Shown: piece after piece, positions 43,654-54,997 of the stretch
Layout of the letters: each line of letters begins with the position of its first letter
How positions within the stretch are numbered: position 1 is the stretch's first letter
Assembly (NCBI GenBank): GCA_036365515.1
Contig: CM070874.1
Location: 220,022,942-220,086,941 of the forward strand
Reading direction: 5' to 3'
Source of the DNA: Torymus aiolomorphi
Taxonomy: Eukaryota; Arthropoda; Insecta; Hymenoptera; Torymidae
DNA: 64,000 bases
Made by a program: the position numbers and the translations under genes
Notes under the pieces: model-generated
Seen by the model: the letters and a program-made list of their open reading frames with translations, nothing else
Told to the model about the DNA's origin: nothing
The model's database searches: none

Positions 43654-44797
43654 AGAGTCAAAATATACATCTCCTTCTACTTCGACACTCGAGTCATTTA
43701 GAGGAGAACACAATGATCGTGATGATGATTTAAGCGATGATAATGTTTTTCAAAGCGCGGATGAGAATAATGAACAGAAACCAAAAGTAGCAAATAAGAA
43801 AAATGTAGAACTATTAAAAGTTCCAGGTAGATCTACACGTGATAGAAAAAGTCCAATAAGATATCCAGAAAATATTTCGAATAATATTTATGTAAATTAC
43901 TGCAGGGTAGATACTCCATATACATTTGACGTGGCGGTGAGTAGTAATGATAGTGAGAACTGGATACAAGCTATGGATAAAGAAATAGAAAGTTTAAATG
44001 AAAATAAAACATGGGAATTAGTTGAAAAAATACCACATGAAAAAGTATTAGATGTAAAATGGGTTTATACTAAGAAATCTGATGATACATATAAAGCGAG
44101 ATTAGTTGTAAGAGGATTTCAGCAGACAAATGTTATTGACGACATATGCGCTCCAGTAGCAAAAATACAATCGTTAAAAATTTTGTTCTCCTTTTGTTGC
44201 CAGAATGGCCTAATTATAGAACAGATGGATGTAGTCACAGCATTTTTAAATGGTGAAGTAAGCTCGGAGGTATATATCGGTCAACCGAAAGGTTATAGCG
44301 ATGGAACAAACAGGGTTTGTAAATTACATAAATCATTGTACGGACTACGAGAAAGTCCAAGGGCATGGTATAAATGTTTGGATGAATATTTGACAAAGAT
44401 AAAATTTAAAAGGAGTAACGTAGATTATTGTTTATTATATACTCAAGGTGAGGGTGTAGATCAAATGTACTTATTAATATATGTCGATGATTTGTTCATT
44501 TGTAGTAAGAGTATAAAGAAAATTAAAAATTTAAAAAGAGTCTTGTCAGAAAAATTTCAGATGAAAGACCTAGGAGAAGTTAAAGAACACCTTGGTATTA
44601 ATATAGAATATGATTATCGTAATTGTGATATGAAATTAAGCCAAACTAAGTATATAGAGTCATTAATGAATAAATATCAATTGCAGGATAGTAGATTATA
44701 TAGTACTCCTATGGAAACAAATCTAAAAATTGAAAAGGCTGAAATATGCGAGTCAGATATTAAATATAGAAATCTGCAGGTGCATTATTATATATAA
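43654..44797 (+). pseudogene. Copia reverse transcriptase
   Basis: It resumes after the insertion with an acidic linker (to ~43900), then WIQAMDKEIESLNENKTWEL, KWVYTKKSDDTYKARLVVRG, QMDVVTAFLNGEV, LHKSLYGLRESPRAWY and the catalytic LLIYVDDLFI (YVDD intact). This RVT_2-type domain identifies Ty1/copia. Its frame ends with a TAA near 44795. Confidence 0.9.
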
Positions 44798-45423
44798 GTT
44801 CAAGTACAAGGCCCGATATAAGTTATAGTGTAAATTATCGGAGTAGATATCAAAATAATTATAATGAGACTCATTGGAAATATGCTTGGCGAATCTTGAA
44901 ATACCTGTATTTAACTAAAGATTTAAATATGAATTATAAAAGGAATGTAAATTGCGAAATTATAGATTGCTGTGTAGACGCAGATTGGGCTGGTGATAAT
45001 GTTGACAGAAAATCCACATCTGGATATGTTATTAAAGTATTTGGAAATGTAATTGATTGGAAATCGCGAAAACAAAAAACTGTAACAAAGGCTTCAACTT
45101 ATGCAGAATATGTAGCCTTATCTGAGGCCGTTAGTGAAGTAAAGTTTATAATAGAGGTAATGAAAAATTTTAATGTAGAATTGATTGATCCTGTAAAGAT
45201 ATTTGATGATAACACAGGCGCGATAAATATAGCGAATTATGGAAACCTTACTAAGAATTCGAAGCACATAGAAATACATTATCACTATGTTCATGAAAGC
45301 GTGAAAGAAAAAGAAATTGTAATAATTAAAATTGACTCGAATGATAACGTTGCGGATATCTTTACAAAAGCGTTGTGTAAAGATAAATTTGAAAAGTTCA
45401 GAGAATTATTGAATATCATGTAA
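44798..45423 (+). pseudogene. Copia RNase H
   Basis: The frame from 44896 to 45423 has VDADWAGDNVDRKSTSGYV (first Asp), ASTYAEYVALSEAVSE (Glu), FDDNTGAINIA and HIEIHYHYVHE, with the usual end NVADIFTKAL. A frameshift near 44780-44800 separates it from RT. Confidence 0.87.
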
Positions 45424-45449
45424 TAAATTAAAAGTGTATATATATATAT

Positions 45450-45460
45450 ATGTAAGGAGG
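45450..45460 (+). promoter_or_regulatory. Polypurine tract of the copia element
   Basis: GTAAGGAGG directly precedes the LTR start TGTGCTAAAAATAG. Confidence 0.75.
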
Positions 45461-45785
45461 TGTGCTAAAAATAGTATACATCTATATTGTACGCATGAAT
45501 ATATACAGTAGGTATGTGTGAGCGCGCGACTGTATCGAGAGCGCGCAATGTCGTACGAGTCCGAACGTAAACATGTACCTCTCCCTTTCCTTATAGTGTG
45601 TGCGTGAGCAAGCATCTAAGTCGAGGAGCAGCGAACGATACGCTGCTCTCTCTCTCTACTTTTGTACGCCGAACGAGAAGTAGCTCGCACATGGCGCAAG
45701 GTAGCGCCGTGAACTAAGTCTCAATAAACTCTTTATTATATCACTACATTAAATAAGTCTCTCCTCAATTAACCACACCTCAACA
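45461..45785 (+). repeat. 3' LTR of the copia element
   Basis: 325 bp, like 24303-24720 but lacking 92 bp between two GTAGGTATG repeats, with few other differences. Confidence 0.9.
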
Positions 45786-48060
45786 ATTTTTAAAAAATCT
45801 GTTGGTTATCGTCGCACGTCTACGTAACTCCCTTATGTGCGTAGACCGCGCGTCTCCGGCTACTTGGGTTTTAGAAATTGATTTTAAATTTGGCCCTTTT
45901 TTGGTTATTACAGAGGCACGCAGAACGAATTTTGGCGATTTTACAGCCACTAGGTGGCGGCATGAGATGGCAGTGTACTAGTCACCATGACCAGTCCAGA
46001 ATGTTTGATACGAATGTGGATAATATTAAATTTTTTCCCTTACCTTCGTGAAATTCCATGACTCTCCCTGACGTTTTCCCTGGCGAAAAAAATTCTCTGA
46101 CATTTCCCTGACTCCATGACTGTCCCTGACCACCTGGACACCAGGAAATATGATAGTTGCTTTATTGGTTTTAATCTTCAGCTAAATTCGCGATTGTGTC
46201 TAGAAATTGGCTTGAGCGATAGAACCGGAAATAGTGTAAACAATTAGCGGTAAATTTGCGACAAAATCTCAGCAAAAATCCAGTGTAGCTATGGCTAATC
46301 GCTGAGAATATATGAACGTGGTTATTTTCCTTGAGAATTGAGCTGCAACTTTAATTGTTTTTTTGTTTTATAGGAAAAAATTTAAGTGACAAAATAGCCG
46401 GTTGTGTAATATATTAGCAACAAATTAGCAAACAAAATATCCGATGGTGATAGTTTGTTCAATTAGGTTGTTTTTTCAATTATTCGAGAGTTTAAAAAAT
46501 TACGTAAGTGGGGTAATGGCTGGGAGCCAATGGCGCCCTTTTGATTTTTGGATTTGGAATTAAGCCTATCTTGAAGCCACAAATTATGCCACCTGCCTAT
46601 CAAAAACTGTTTTGTTCTTCAAAAGTGACAGCTGTGGCTCCGTCAGCTGAGGTCTTAAGGTAGCATGGTCTCGATATTTCGGAAACGGCTAGAGCAACAA
46701 AATGTGGATTAGCTTAAAAAATAAGCAACTAATGAGCAACTAAATATACGTCTATTAAGCTAGCAGATCACTTTTATGACCCGGGCTTATAAACAATCCG
46801 ATAATTTTCTGCTAATTTTCTGCTAATTTTCTACACTCAACCGGATTTTTTTGCTCCAGCAGTTTCCAAGAAACATGTAATCTGTTAGTTTAATATTAAG
46901 CTAGCAGACCATTTTGGTTTAGTGCTAATTTTCTGCTGCAAGATGGGTGCAGTCGAAAATCCCAAAATCCTGCTGGAGATTTTTACTCCAGCCGTTTTCG
47001 AGACACGACGCATTTGGCTAGCTTAACATTAAGCTACCATAATATGTTCTTATACGTTTGCAAGTTTTTGCCTAAGTAACTTCAGACAGAGTGCATATTT
47101 TGTTACGCATTTCTTGCTGCAAGATAACCAGATTGAAAAATCCCAAAAGCCTTCGGAAGTCCAAAAACTTGACATAGACTTTGGTTAAGAGTATCACTAT
47201 CACTATTAATATTACTATTTTGGAGCGACCTAAAAGCTCAATATTAACCTTTTAAGGACGGAACTGGTCGATATTTCGACCATCACTTTTGTCAGGCACT
47301 CGACGTGATAAATTCTTTGATTATATGTACAAATATCGAGTAAAAAAAGTCCAATTTCAAACGTAAAAATCCCCGTCCTGAAAAGGTTAATCTAACAAAC
47401 CATGTTTCTGTATCTTTGCAAGATTTTACCCTATCGACTTCCGACATAGGGCATATTATGTTGCTAATGTGCTGCTGCAAATTAACCTGAATCAAAAATC
47501 CCAAAAGCATTTGAGAGTTCCAGAACTTGACTAGAACCTTGGCTAAGAGTACTATTTTCTGTATAAATGACCCCTAGCGAATAAATAACTATCAAGTATT
47601 TTGATGCAAATTTGTTTCTACTTTGAGCCCAATCGTATTTTGTTGCTCCAGCTATTTCCAAGAAATAAGTGATTTGCTGCCTTAATAATAAGACACGCAG
47701 TCATGCGGAAGGAAGCGTGATGATTTTCAAATAAACTCCAAATCTCAAATAGCCGAGGGATGCGAGCTTAGGTAGAAGCGAAAATCAAGCAGAGAAGACG
47801 GAGTAAGCAAGTTAATTATTAAATAACCTTTCAATTGGAAACTGTCGGGGATACGAGCTTCACGCTCATGAGGAAGGAAAGAACAAGGGCTGATGGGAGC
47901 GAGTTTATTATTATATGACCTCCAAAACCCAAATAACGAGGGATGCAAGTTTCACGTAGAAAACGAAGACCCTGTGGCGTGCACCGAAAAGTCCGTTAAT
48001 TCTTTAACAAAGCCATAACTTAAACGAATGGAGGATGCGTGTGCGATGTTGGAGAGGGAT
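45786..48060. other. Decayed repeats, no genes
   Basis: It continues the repeat family interrupted by copia (TTTTTAAAAAATCTG..., CTACTTGGGTTTTAGAAA). It holds diverged copies with words such as GCGACAAAATCT, TTTCCAAGAAA and CAAAAATCCCAAAAGC. The pair near 47130 and 47490 repeats (GATTGAAAAATCCCAAAAGC... / GAATCAAAAATCCCAAAAGC...) about 360 bp apart. Short frames are not coding. Confidence 0.55.
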
Positions 48061-48705
48061 TTTGATGAAAAATTGTTATTATACGTTACATCGTTTACCA
48101 GCCCCAAATGACAAAGATTTAAATTCTCAAAACTTTAAAAATCCCTTAAGAAAAATTTGAAGTTATCTTGCAGATCAATTTGTTAAAGAACAAATAAAAA
48201 CACATAAATAAATCAAAATTATAGCGCTACGTTATCTTCTGAAACAAATATGAAATATCAGTGATCGAGGAAATTGATTTTGTATTCAGTAAAAGGTCAA
48301 TCCAATTCGAAAACAAGTTAGTTCGCGCATCGTTTTGTTAAAGTAAAAATAAAAACTCGTCAATAATTTAGATTCAGTAAAAAAGAAATGCGAATTAATA
48401 TGAAATATAAAATCTACATTGGTTAAAAAGTTTAAGCTCAGGCTTTGTCAGCCGGGGGATATTTTCACTCACGTGCGCGGGCTCAAAATCTATCGCTGGT
48501 CGTCTGTTCTGCGAAAGGCTCGTCACTGGAATGACGAAAATGTCCACTGTATATAGTCTAGCAGCCTGCGGCCATTTTCAACAAATACGATGGCCGGGAG
48601 CTACCGAACAAAGCCGTGGGCTCACGAGGGCCACTCGGCTACAAAGGTATGTACCGCTGCTCTGCGCAAATGTTTCGAAAATAGCTAAGTGATTGTAAAA
48701 GTAAA

Positions 48706-48778
48706 TAGAGAGAGACAATAGAAACATACCCGCATATCAGAGTACGGAGCAGGAGTATGTACATTGTCTCTCGGAAAA
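48706..48778. repeat. Conserved hairpin, array copy 1
   Basis: GAGAGACAAT and its complement ATTGTCTCTC enclose a ~45-bp loop with CAGAGTACGGAGCAGGAGTA. Related hairpins occur at 49766-49838 and 50831-50902. Confidence 0.8.
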
Positions 48779-49765
48779 ATTACTAAGGTGGACGGGGGGG
48801 AGGGGGGGGATACACACAAAACTACAAAAAAATTTTTTTTAATTACAACACTGGGTGTAGATAATTATACAACATATTGCCAGAGCAGTAAATTGCCTCA
48901 AAATTGTAAAAAATATTCACAATTTTGTAATTTAAGTTTACAATTTTGTATTAAAAATTTACAATTTTTTTGTGATTTTATTACTCTGAGAATAGGTCGA
49001 ATAACTACCTACATTCTCCATCTCTTCGAACCGCAAAATTTAAAACTTTCTAAGATCTAATAAAATTTGCATTACGAAAAATTGTAAGGTATATTCAAAA
49101 TCTGCTATTAAAAGCAAAAATGAAAATACAGAAATATTTAAAAATTGTGATATTACGTTATATTTTGAAACAAACACAAAATATCAATGGTTGTCCATTT
49201 AGAAAGTGGTTGTCCATTTAGAAAGTGATCAACATTACCGAATTTTGATGAAAATTTGTTATTATACGTTGCATTGTTTACCAGCCCCAAATGTCAAAGA
49301 TTTAAATTCTCAAAACTTTAAAAATCCCTTTACGAAAAATTTGCAGTTACCTTGCAGATCAATTAGTTTAAGAAAAAATGAAAACACAGAAATAATTAAA
49401 AGTTATAGCGATACGTTATTTTGTGAAACAAATACAAAATATCAGTGAGCGAAGAAATTGATTTTGTATTCAGTAAAAGATCAAACCAATTCGAAAACAA
49501 GTTAGTTCGCGCATCGTTTTGTCAAAGTAAAAATAAAATCTTGTAAATAATTCAGATTCAGTAAAATTGGAATAGAAGTTAATATGAAATATAGAATTTA
49601 CCTTGATTAAGGCTTAAGCTCAGCGGTCGTCAGCAGGGGGATATTTTAGACTCAGGTGCGCCGAGTGCGCAAATGGAGGAGGAAGTATTATATATACGCT
49701 AGAGCTTTGAACTCTATCGTTAACCATTTGACTTGGCACTGATGTTTGAGTAAAAGTAAATATAG

Positions 49766-49838
49766 AGAGACAATAGAAACATACCAGCACACCAGAGTAC
49801 GGAGCAGGAGTATGTACATTGTCTCTCGGAAAAGTGGT
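49766..49838. repeat. Conserved hairpin, array copy 2
   Basis: Same arms and loop words as copy 1. The upstream flank has ATTATATATACGCTAGAGC and CCATTTGACTTGGCACTGAT, also found before copy 3. Confidence 0.8.
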
Positions 49839-50830
49839 TGGGTCGATGGTTGGTGGGCGGAGGGGGGGGGAGGCGGATATAGACGATGCTACAAAAAAAA
49901 TTTTTTTAAATTACAATACTGAGTGTAGATAATTATATGACCTATTGCCACAATAGTAAATTACCCCAAAATTGTAAAAAAATTAACAATTTGAATTAAA
50001 AATTTACAATTTGGTTGTGATTTTATTACTCTGAGAATAGGTCGTATCACTACACTCAGCATTGTAATTTCGGAATATTTTCTTAAATTCTGAATCACTT
50101 AGAAACGTAACATTTAAACTCTCTAAGCTCTAATAAATTTCGCATCACCAACATTTGTAAGGTATACTGAAAATCGACTATTAAATGAAAAAATGAAAAT
50201 ACAGAAATAATTAAAAATTGTGACATTACATTATATTTTGAAACAAATACAATATATCGATGATCGGGGAAATTCATTTTCTATTTGGCAAATGATCAAC
50301 ATTACCGAATTTTGATGAAAATTTGGTATTATACGTTGCATTGTTTACGAGCCCAAAATGTCAAAGATTTAAATTCTCCAAACATTAAAAATCACTTTAC
50401 GAAAAATTTGAAGTTATCTGACATATCAATTTGTTAAAGAAAAAATAAAAACACAGAAATAATTAAAAATTATAGCGGTACGTTATTTTGTGAAACAAAT
50501 ACGAAATATCAGTGATCGAGGAAATTAATTTTGTATTCAGTAAAAGGTCAATCCAATTCGAAAACATGTTAGTTCGTGCATCGTTTTTTCAAAGTAAAAA
50601 TAAAATCTCGTAAATAATTCAGATACAGTAAGATAGGAATAGTAGTTAATATGAAATATAAAATTTACCTTGATTAAGGCTTAAGATCAGCGTTCGTCAG
50701 CAGGGGGATATTTTAGGCTCAGGTGCGCCGCATGCGCAAATGGGGGAGGAAGTATTATATATACACTAGAGCTTTGAACTCTATCGTTAACCATTTGACT
50801 TGGCACTGATATTTGATTAAAAGTAAATAT

Positions 50831-50902
50831 AGAGAGACTATAGAAATGTACCAGCATACCAGAGTACGGAGCAGCAGTATGTACATTATCTCTCGGAAAA
50901 GT
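50831..50902. repeat. Conserved hairpin, array copy 3
   Basis: Arms GAGAGACTAT and ATTATCTCTC carry one change each that are not compensatory, so pairing is weaker. The loop is preserved. Confidence 0.75.
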
Positions 50903-51331
50903 GGTTGGGTTGCTAGGAGGGGGGGGGGGTATAAATAATGTTACAAAAAAAATTTTTTTTAAATTACAATACTGAGTGCAGGTAATTATACGATTTATTG
51001 CCAGAGCAGTAAATTGCCTCAAAATTAAAAAAAAATTCACAATTTTGAATTAATAGTTTACAATTTGGTTGTGACTTTATTATTCTGAGAAAAGATCGTA
51101 TCACTACCTACACTCAGTGTTGTTATTTCACAATATTGTTTCAAATTGTGAATCCCTTAGAAATGCAACATATAAAACTTTCTAAGCTCTAATAAAATTC
51201 GCATTACCGAAAATTGTAAATTATCTTGAAAATCTACTATTAAATGAAAAAATGAAAACACAGAAATAATTCGAAATTATAGCTCTACGTTATATTGTGA
51301 TACTAATACAAAATATCAGTGATCGAGGAAA

Positions 51332-51488
51332 GGACCCCGCACACAATGTATGGGAAAAAATCATTCAGTCAAATTTTGGGGGGTTTTGCCCATGAGAACT
51401 TTTGTTCAGGACCTCAAGATCTATCTTTTCCCCAAGTTTGATCCAATTTGACCGAATGATTATTTTCCATACATTGTGTGCGGGGTCC
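51332..51488. mobile_element. 157-bp palindromic MITE in array copy 4
   Basis: GGACCCCGCACACAATGTAT at the left end is exactly inverted at the right end, and complementarity extends to about 45 bp per arm. Other array copies have GAGGAAATTGATTTTG at this place, so the MITE is an insertion. The target duplication is unclear (TTA or AAA/TTT). Confidence 0.85.
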
Positions 51489-51650
51489 TTTATTTTGTTT
51501 TCAGTAAAAGGTCAAACCAGTTCGATTAACAAGTTAGTTGTCGCATCGTTTTGTTAGCGTAAAAATCGAAACTCGTCAATAATTTAGATTCAGTAAAAAA
51601 GGGATACTAATTAATATGAAATGTAATATTTTTGACTCAGGTGCTTAGCG

Positions 51651-51986
51651 TGCTCAAGATCTATTCGCAGATCGTCTGTCTCGCGAAAGGCTCGTCACCG
51701 GAATGACGAAAATCCTTACTGTATGTAGTCGTGCAGCCAGCGGCTGCTTTGAACGACTATGACGACGGGAGCTCCTGAACGAAGCCGATGGCTCACGATC
51801 GCCACTCGGCTGCAAATTTATATGCCGCTGCTCCGCGCAAATGAGGGAGGGTGTATATACTCTCGCCTACAGCTTTGAAATTATGCTTAAACATTTGACT
51901 TGGCTTTGATGTTTCAATAATTAGTGCTGACTAGTGATTGTTGCTTACTACTAATTTGTACTGTATATACTAATATATACTACTAA
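51651..51986. other. End of the tandem array and flank
   Basis: Contains the 180-bp segment shared with array copy 1, then AT-rich DNA. No gene. Confidence 0.5.
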
Positions 51987-52109
51987 TACCCTGATAGGAA
52001 ATAACCCAACCAAAATGGCTTAGCTGCAATGGTTGGCCAATCGTTTTGGCCAACGAATAACAAAAATATTGACGAACGGTTGGCCAGTGGATGCTGAACT
52101 ATCGTTAAT

Positions 52110-52670
52110 TAAAAGCATTGAATGCGTGGACTAGGTCTTTGAGGTGGCCGATGATGGGTTCTAGGTGGTGCGCTCGGTAGTTTTATGCGTTACGATCTCA
52201 GGATGAATCTAATACGTGTCCCAGGTGTTCGAGGTAGCCGATGATGATGCCTAGGTGGTGCACTCCGCAGTTTTTTGCATCTAGGCGTCGGAATGCATTC
52301 CATGTGTGGTCTAAGTGGTCTGGGTAGCCGATGAGTCTAGGTGGTGTGCACCGTAAGTTTGTGGTTCTAGGTGTTGAAACTTATCGAATGCGTCATCTAG
52401 GTGTTCCGGGTGATCGATTACGGAGTCTAGGTGGTGCGCACCGTAGGTTCTTGGCTGTAGGTGTTGGATGTTATCGAATACGTGGCCCAGGTGTTCGGGG
52501 TAGCCGAAAATGATGTCTAGGTTGTGCGCTCCGTAGTTTTTTGCATCTAGGTGTTGGAACACATCAAATGCGTGGCCTCGGTCTTTGGGAGAGCATATCA
52601 TGATGTTTAGGTGGTGCGCTCCATAGTTTTTTGGCTCCAGGCGTTGGAACGCATCGCAAACGTGGTGGAC
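52110..52670 (-). repeat. Left array of ~six 90-bp units
   Basis: Minus-strand orientation relative to the right array. It is open on the minus strand at 52691-52311 as 30-residue repeats such as FQHLDAKNYGAHNLD. The outer units are more degenerate. Confidence 0.85.
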
Positions 52671-53710
52671 GAGAAAATTTACGAAGCGCATTACCTAGAC
52701 ACCGTCATCGGCTACCCCGACCACCTAGACCACGCATGGAATACATTCCAACACGTAGACGCAAACAACTACGGAACGCACAACCTAGACATCGTCATCG
52801 GCTACCCCGAATAACTGGACCATGTATTCGATGAGATCCATCATCTGCAGCGAAGAACCTACGGTGCGCACCATCTAGACTCCGTAATCAGTTACCCCGA
52901 AGACCTACACCACGCATTCGATGTGTTCCAACACCTAGATGCAAAGAACTACGGAGCGCACCACCTAGACATCGTCATCGGCTACCCCGAAGACCTACAC
53001 CACGTATTCGATGAGTTCCAACACCTAGATGCAAAAAATTACGGAGAGCACCACCTAGACGTCGTAATCAGTCACCCTGAACACCTAGACGACGCATTCG
53101 CTGAGATCCAACACCTACAGCCAAAAACCTACAATGCGCACCATCTAGACTCCGTAGTCTGCTACCACGAACACCTGGACAACGTATTCGATGAGATCCA
53201 ACACAAACAGCCAGGAACCTATGGTACGCACCATCTAGACTCCGTAATGGGCTACTCCGAACACCTGGACGACGTATTCGATGAGATCCAACATCTACAG
53301 CCAAGAACCTACGGTGCGCACCACGTAGACTCCGTAATCGGCTACCCCAAAGACCTAGACCACGCATTCGATATGTTCCAACACCTAGATGCAAAAAACT
53401 ACGGAGCGCACCACCTAGACTCCGTATTCGGTCACCGTGAATACCTAGATGACGCATTCGATGAGATCCAACATCTACATCCAAAAACCTACGGTGCTCA
53501 CCACCTAGACGCCATAATCGGCTACCCCGATCACCTAAACCACGTATGGGATGCATTCCGACACCTAGATGCAAAAAACTATGGAGCGCACTACGTATAC
53601 TCCGTAATCGGTCACCCTGAATACCTAGACGACGTATTCGATGAGTTCTAAGACCTAGAGCCACAAACCTACGGCGCGCACTACCTAGACTCAGTCATCG
53701 GCCACCATTT
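52671..53710 (+). repeat. Right array of ~eleven 90-bp units
   Basis: Units of GAGATCCAACACCTACAGCC, AAGAACCTACGGTGCGCACC, ACCTAGACTCCGTAATCGGC and TACCCCGAACACCTAGACGA plus ~10 bases. A 242-codon frame (52923-53651) is open through eight units, encoding 30-residue repeats of the type IQHLQPRTYGAHHLDSVIGY. Exact 90-bp periodicity keeps any stop-free frame open, so coding is not proven. Confidence 0.88.
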
Positions 53711-53902
53711 ACGAAGCTAATGACCCATTTATTTGTATCAAGAAATCACTTTTATTATTATAGCATTCATTGGCCAACCGCAAGGCTTATTCCGTGACGA
53801 AATAAGCGGTAATTATTACCAACCGTTAGTTAAACGGTTGGCCAAACCTTTGCAATTTGGTGAACGGATGGCGAAAGGTTGGTTACCATTTCTACCAGGG
53901 TA

Positions 53903-54943
53903 TATATTGTAGTAATAGACGAGATTATACTTACACAATGACGCTAACTCTTGTTATGAATGGTGATAGATCCTCCTCGTGGTAAATCTTTAAAACATTG
54001 GCTAAAATAAATCTATTGTGCAAAAGATTTATTGTTAAAATAAACTAAAGTTTTGGACATATGTTATCTTATTTTGATAAAATGTTGAATAACAGCTTTT
54101 TTTAAAAACAGTAACGATTAATCTTGAATAGTCTTAAAAATCTTCTTAAAAAACGAAAATAAAATTGGAGAAGGTGGGATTTTATGTGATTTTTCCATAA
54201 TTAAAAAATAAATATTCCTTTCAAAGTTATGAAAGTTTAAAGTTTCGTTACGTCTGTGACGTATCTCTAAATTCAATTTAACAATGCATAATTATCACCA
54301 GTAAATTTCTGACATACAAATGTCGTATATTTCGTATATGTTTAATGACGTTATTAAATCTCAATATTAATTTCTTTGACCCGCAAAACGATGCGAGTGC
54401 GAAATTTAACAGTACAGCAATTTCGGCTACGCAACAGCCAGCGTGACGTAGCGAGCCACTGACCTTGTGAAACCAACCGCTCATCGCAACTTTGTTTAGA
54501 ATCAGCACTTTTAAATGTGAAATCGAAAGGATGATATTTAAATGTTTACTAAATTTGTTTAAAAAAAGGATTTTTACTCAGCGTCAAAATCATCTTCAAC
54601 CTAATTTAACCGCTTAATAAATACGGTGACTCTCAACACACAAATTAGTAATCGTGCAAAAGTCGCGAGCTCCGTACCAGTCCAGCCGACAAGAGGAGAA
54701 GCGAATATTTTATACGGGTCAAATACCCTACATTCAATTACGAAGAGAATTTCTTATATCAATAATTTCAATAATCTATCGCTATTATATATTGTTTAAC
54801 AAAGTTAATAAGTTGTAAATCGCATAGTCTTATTTATAAACCTTATATCTTTCAATAAATAATGCATCTAACTAATCAGCTGTTTATTATTTACGAGAGC
54901 CTACGCCCAGAATAAAGGTAATATAAATCAAATATCAATTGAA

Positions 54944-54950
<7 letters not shown>
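53903..54950. other. AT-rich region without features
   Basis: Nothing recognised. Short frames have no domains. Confidence 0.5.

Positions 54951-54952
<2 letters not shown>

Positions 54953-54993
<41 letters not shown>
54953..54993. repeat. (TA)n microsatellite
   Basis: About 20 uninterrupted TA repeats. Confidence 0.95.

Positions 54994-54995
<2 letters not shown>

Positions 54996-54997
<2 letters not shown>

Larger units (their letters stand above)
24303..45785 (+). mobile_element. Ty1/copia LTR retrotransposon, split by a nested insertion
   Basis: LTRs (24303-24720 and 45461-45785) are flanked by ATTTT on both sides (24298-24302, 45786-45790). The primer site matches initiator tRNA-Met. 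The order gag, protease, integrase, RT, RNase H is that of Ty1/copia. The coding region is interrupted after the integrase C-terminal region by the element at 27102-43653, which duplicated AGAG. Without the insertion the element is about 4.9 kb. Frameshifts, stops and active-site changes make it inactive. Confidence 0.92.
48061..51650. repeat. Tandem array of four ~1.0-1.2-kb units
   Basis: The block AATTGATTTTGTATTCAGTA occurs near 48271, 49457 and 50523, and a diverged copy near 51490, giving periods of about 1186, 1066 and 970 bp. Copies 2 and 3 lack a ~180-bp segment (CGAAAGGCTCGTCAC...CGCTGCTC) present at 48490-48665 and 51670-51840. Each of the first three units carries a conserved hairpin and a G-run. 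Confidence 0.82.
51989..53900. mobile_element. Foldback-like element made of inverted 90-bp tandem arrays
   Basis: Ends read CCCTGATAGGAAATAACCCA (left) and CCCTGGTAGAAATGGTAACC (right, inverted), flanked by TA on both sides (51987-51988, 53901-53902). Subterminal GGTTGGCCAA words occur inverted in both arms. The interior is two arrays of a ~90-bp unit in opposite orientation, meeting near 52670. Long inverted repeats made of short tandem repeats are the hallmark of Foldback and Galileo elements. No transposase is present. Confidence 0.72.
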
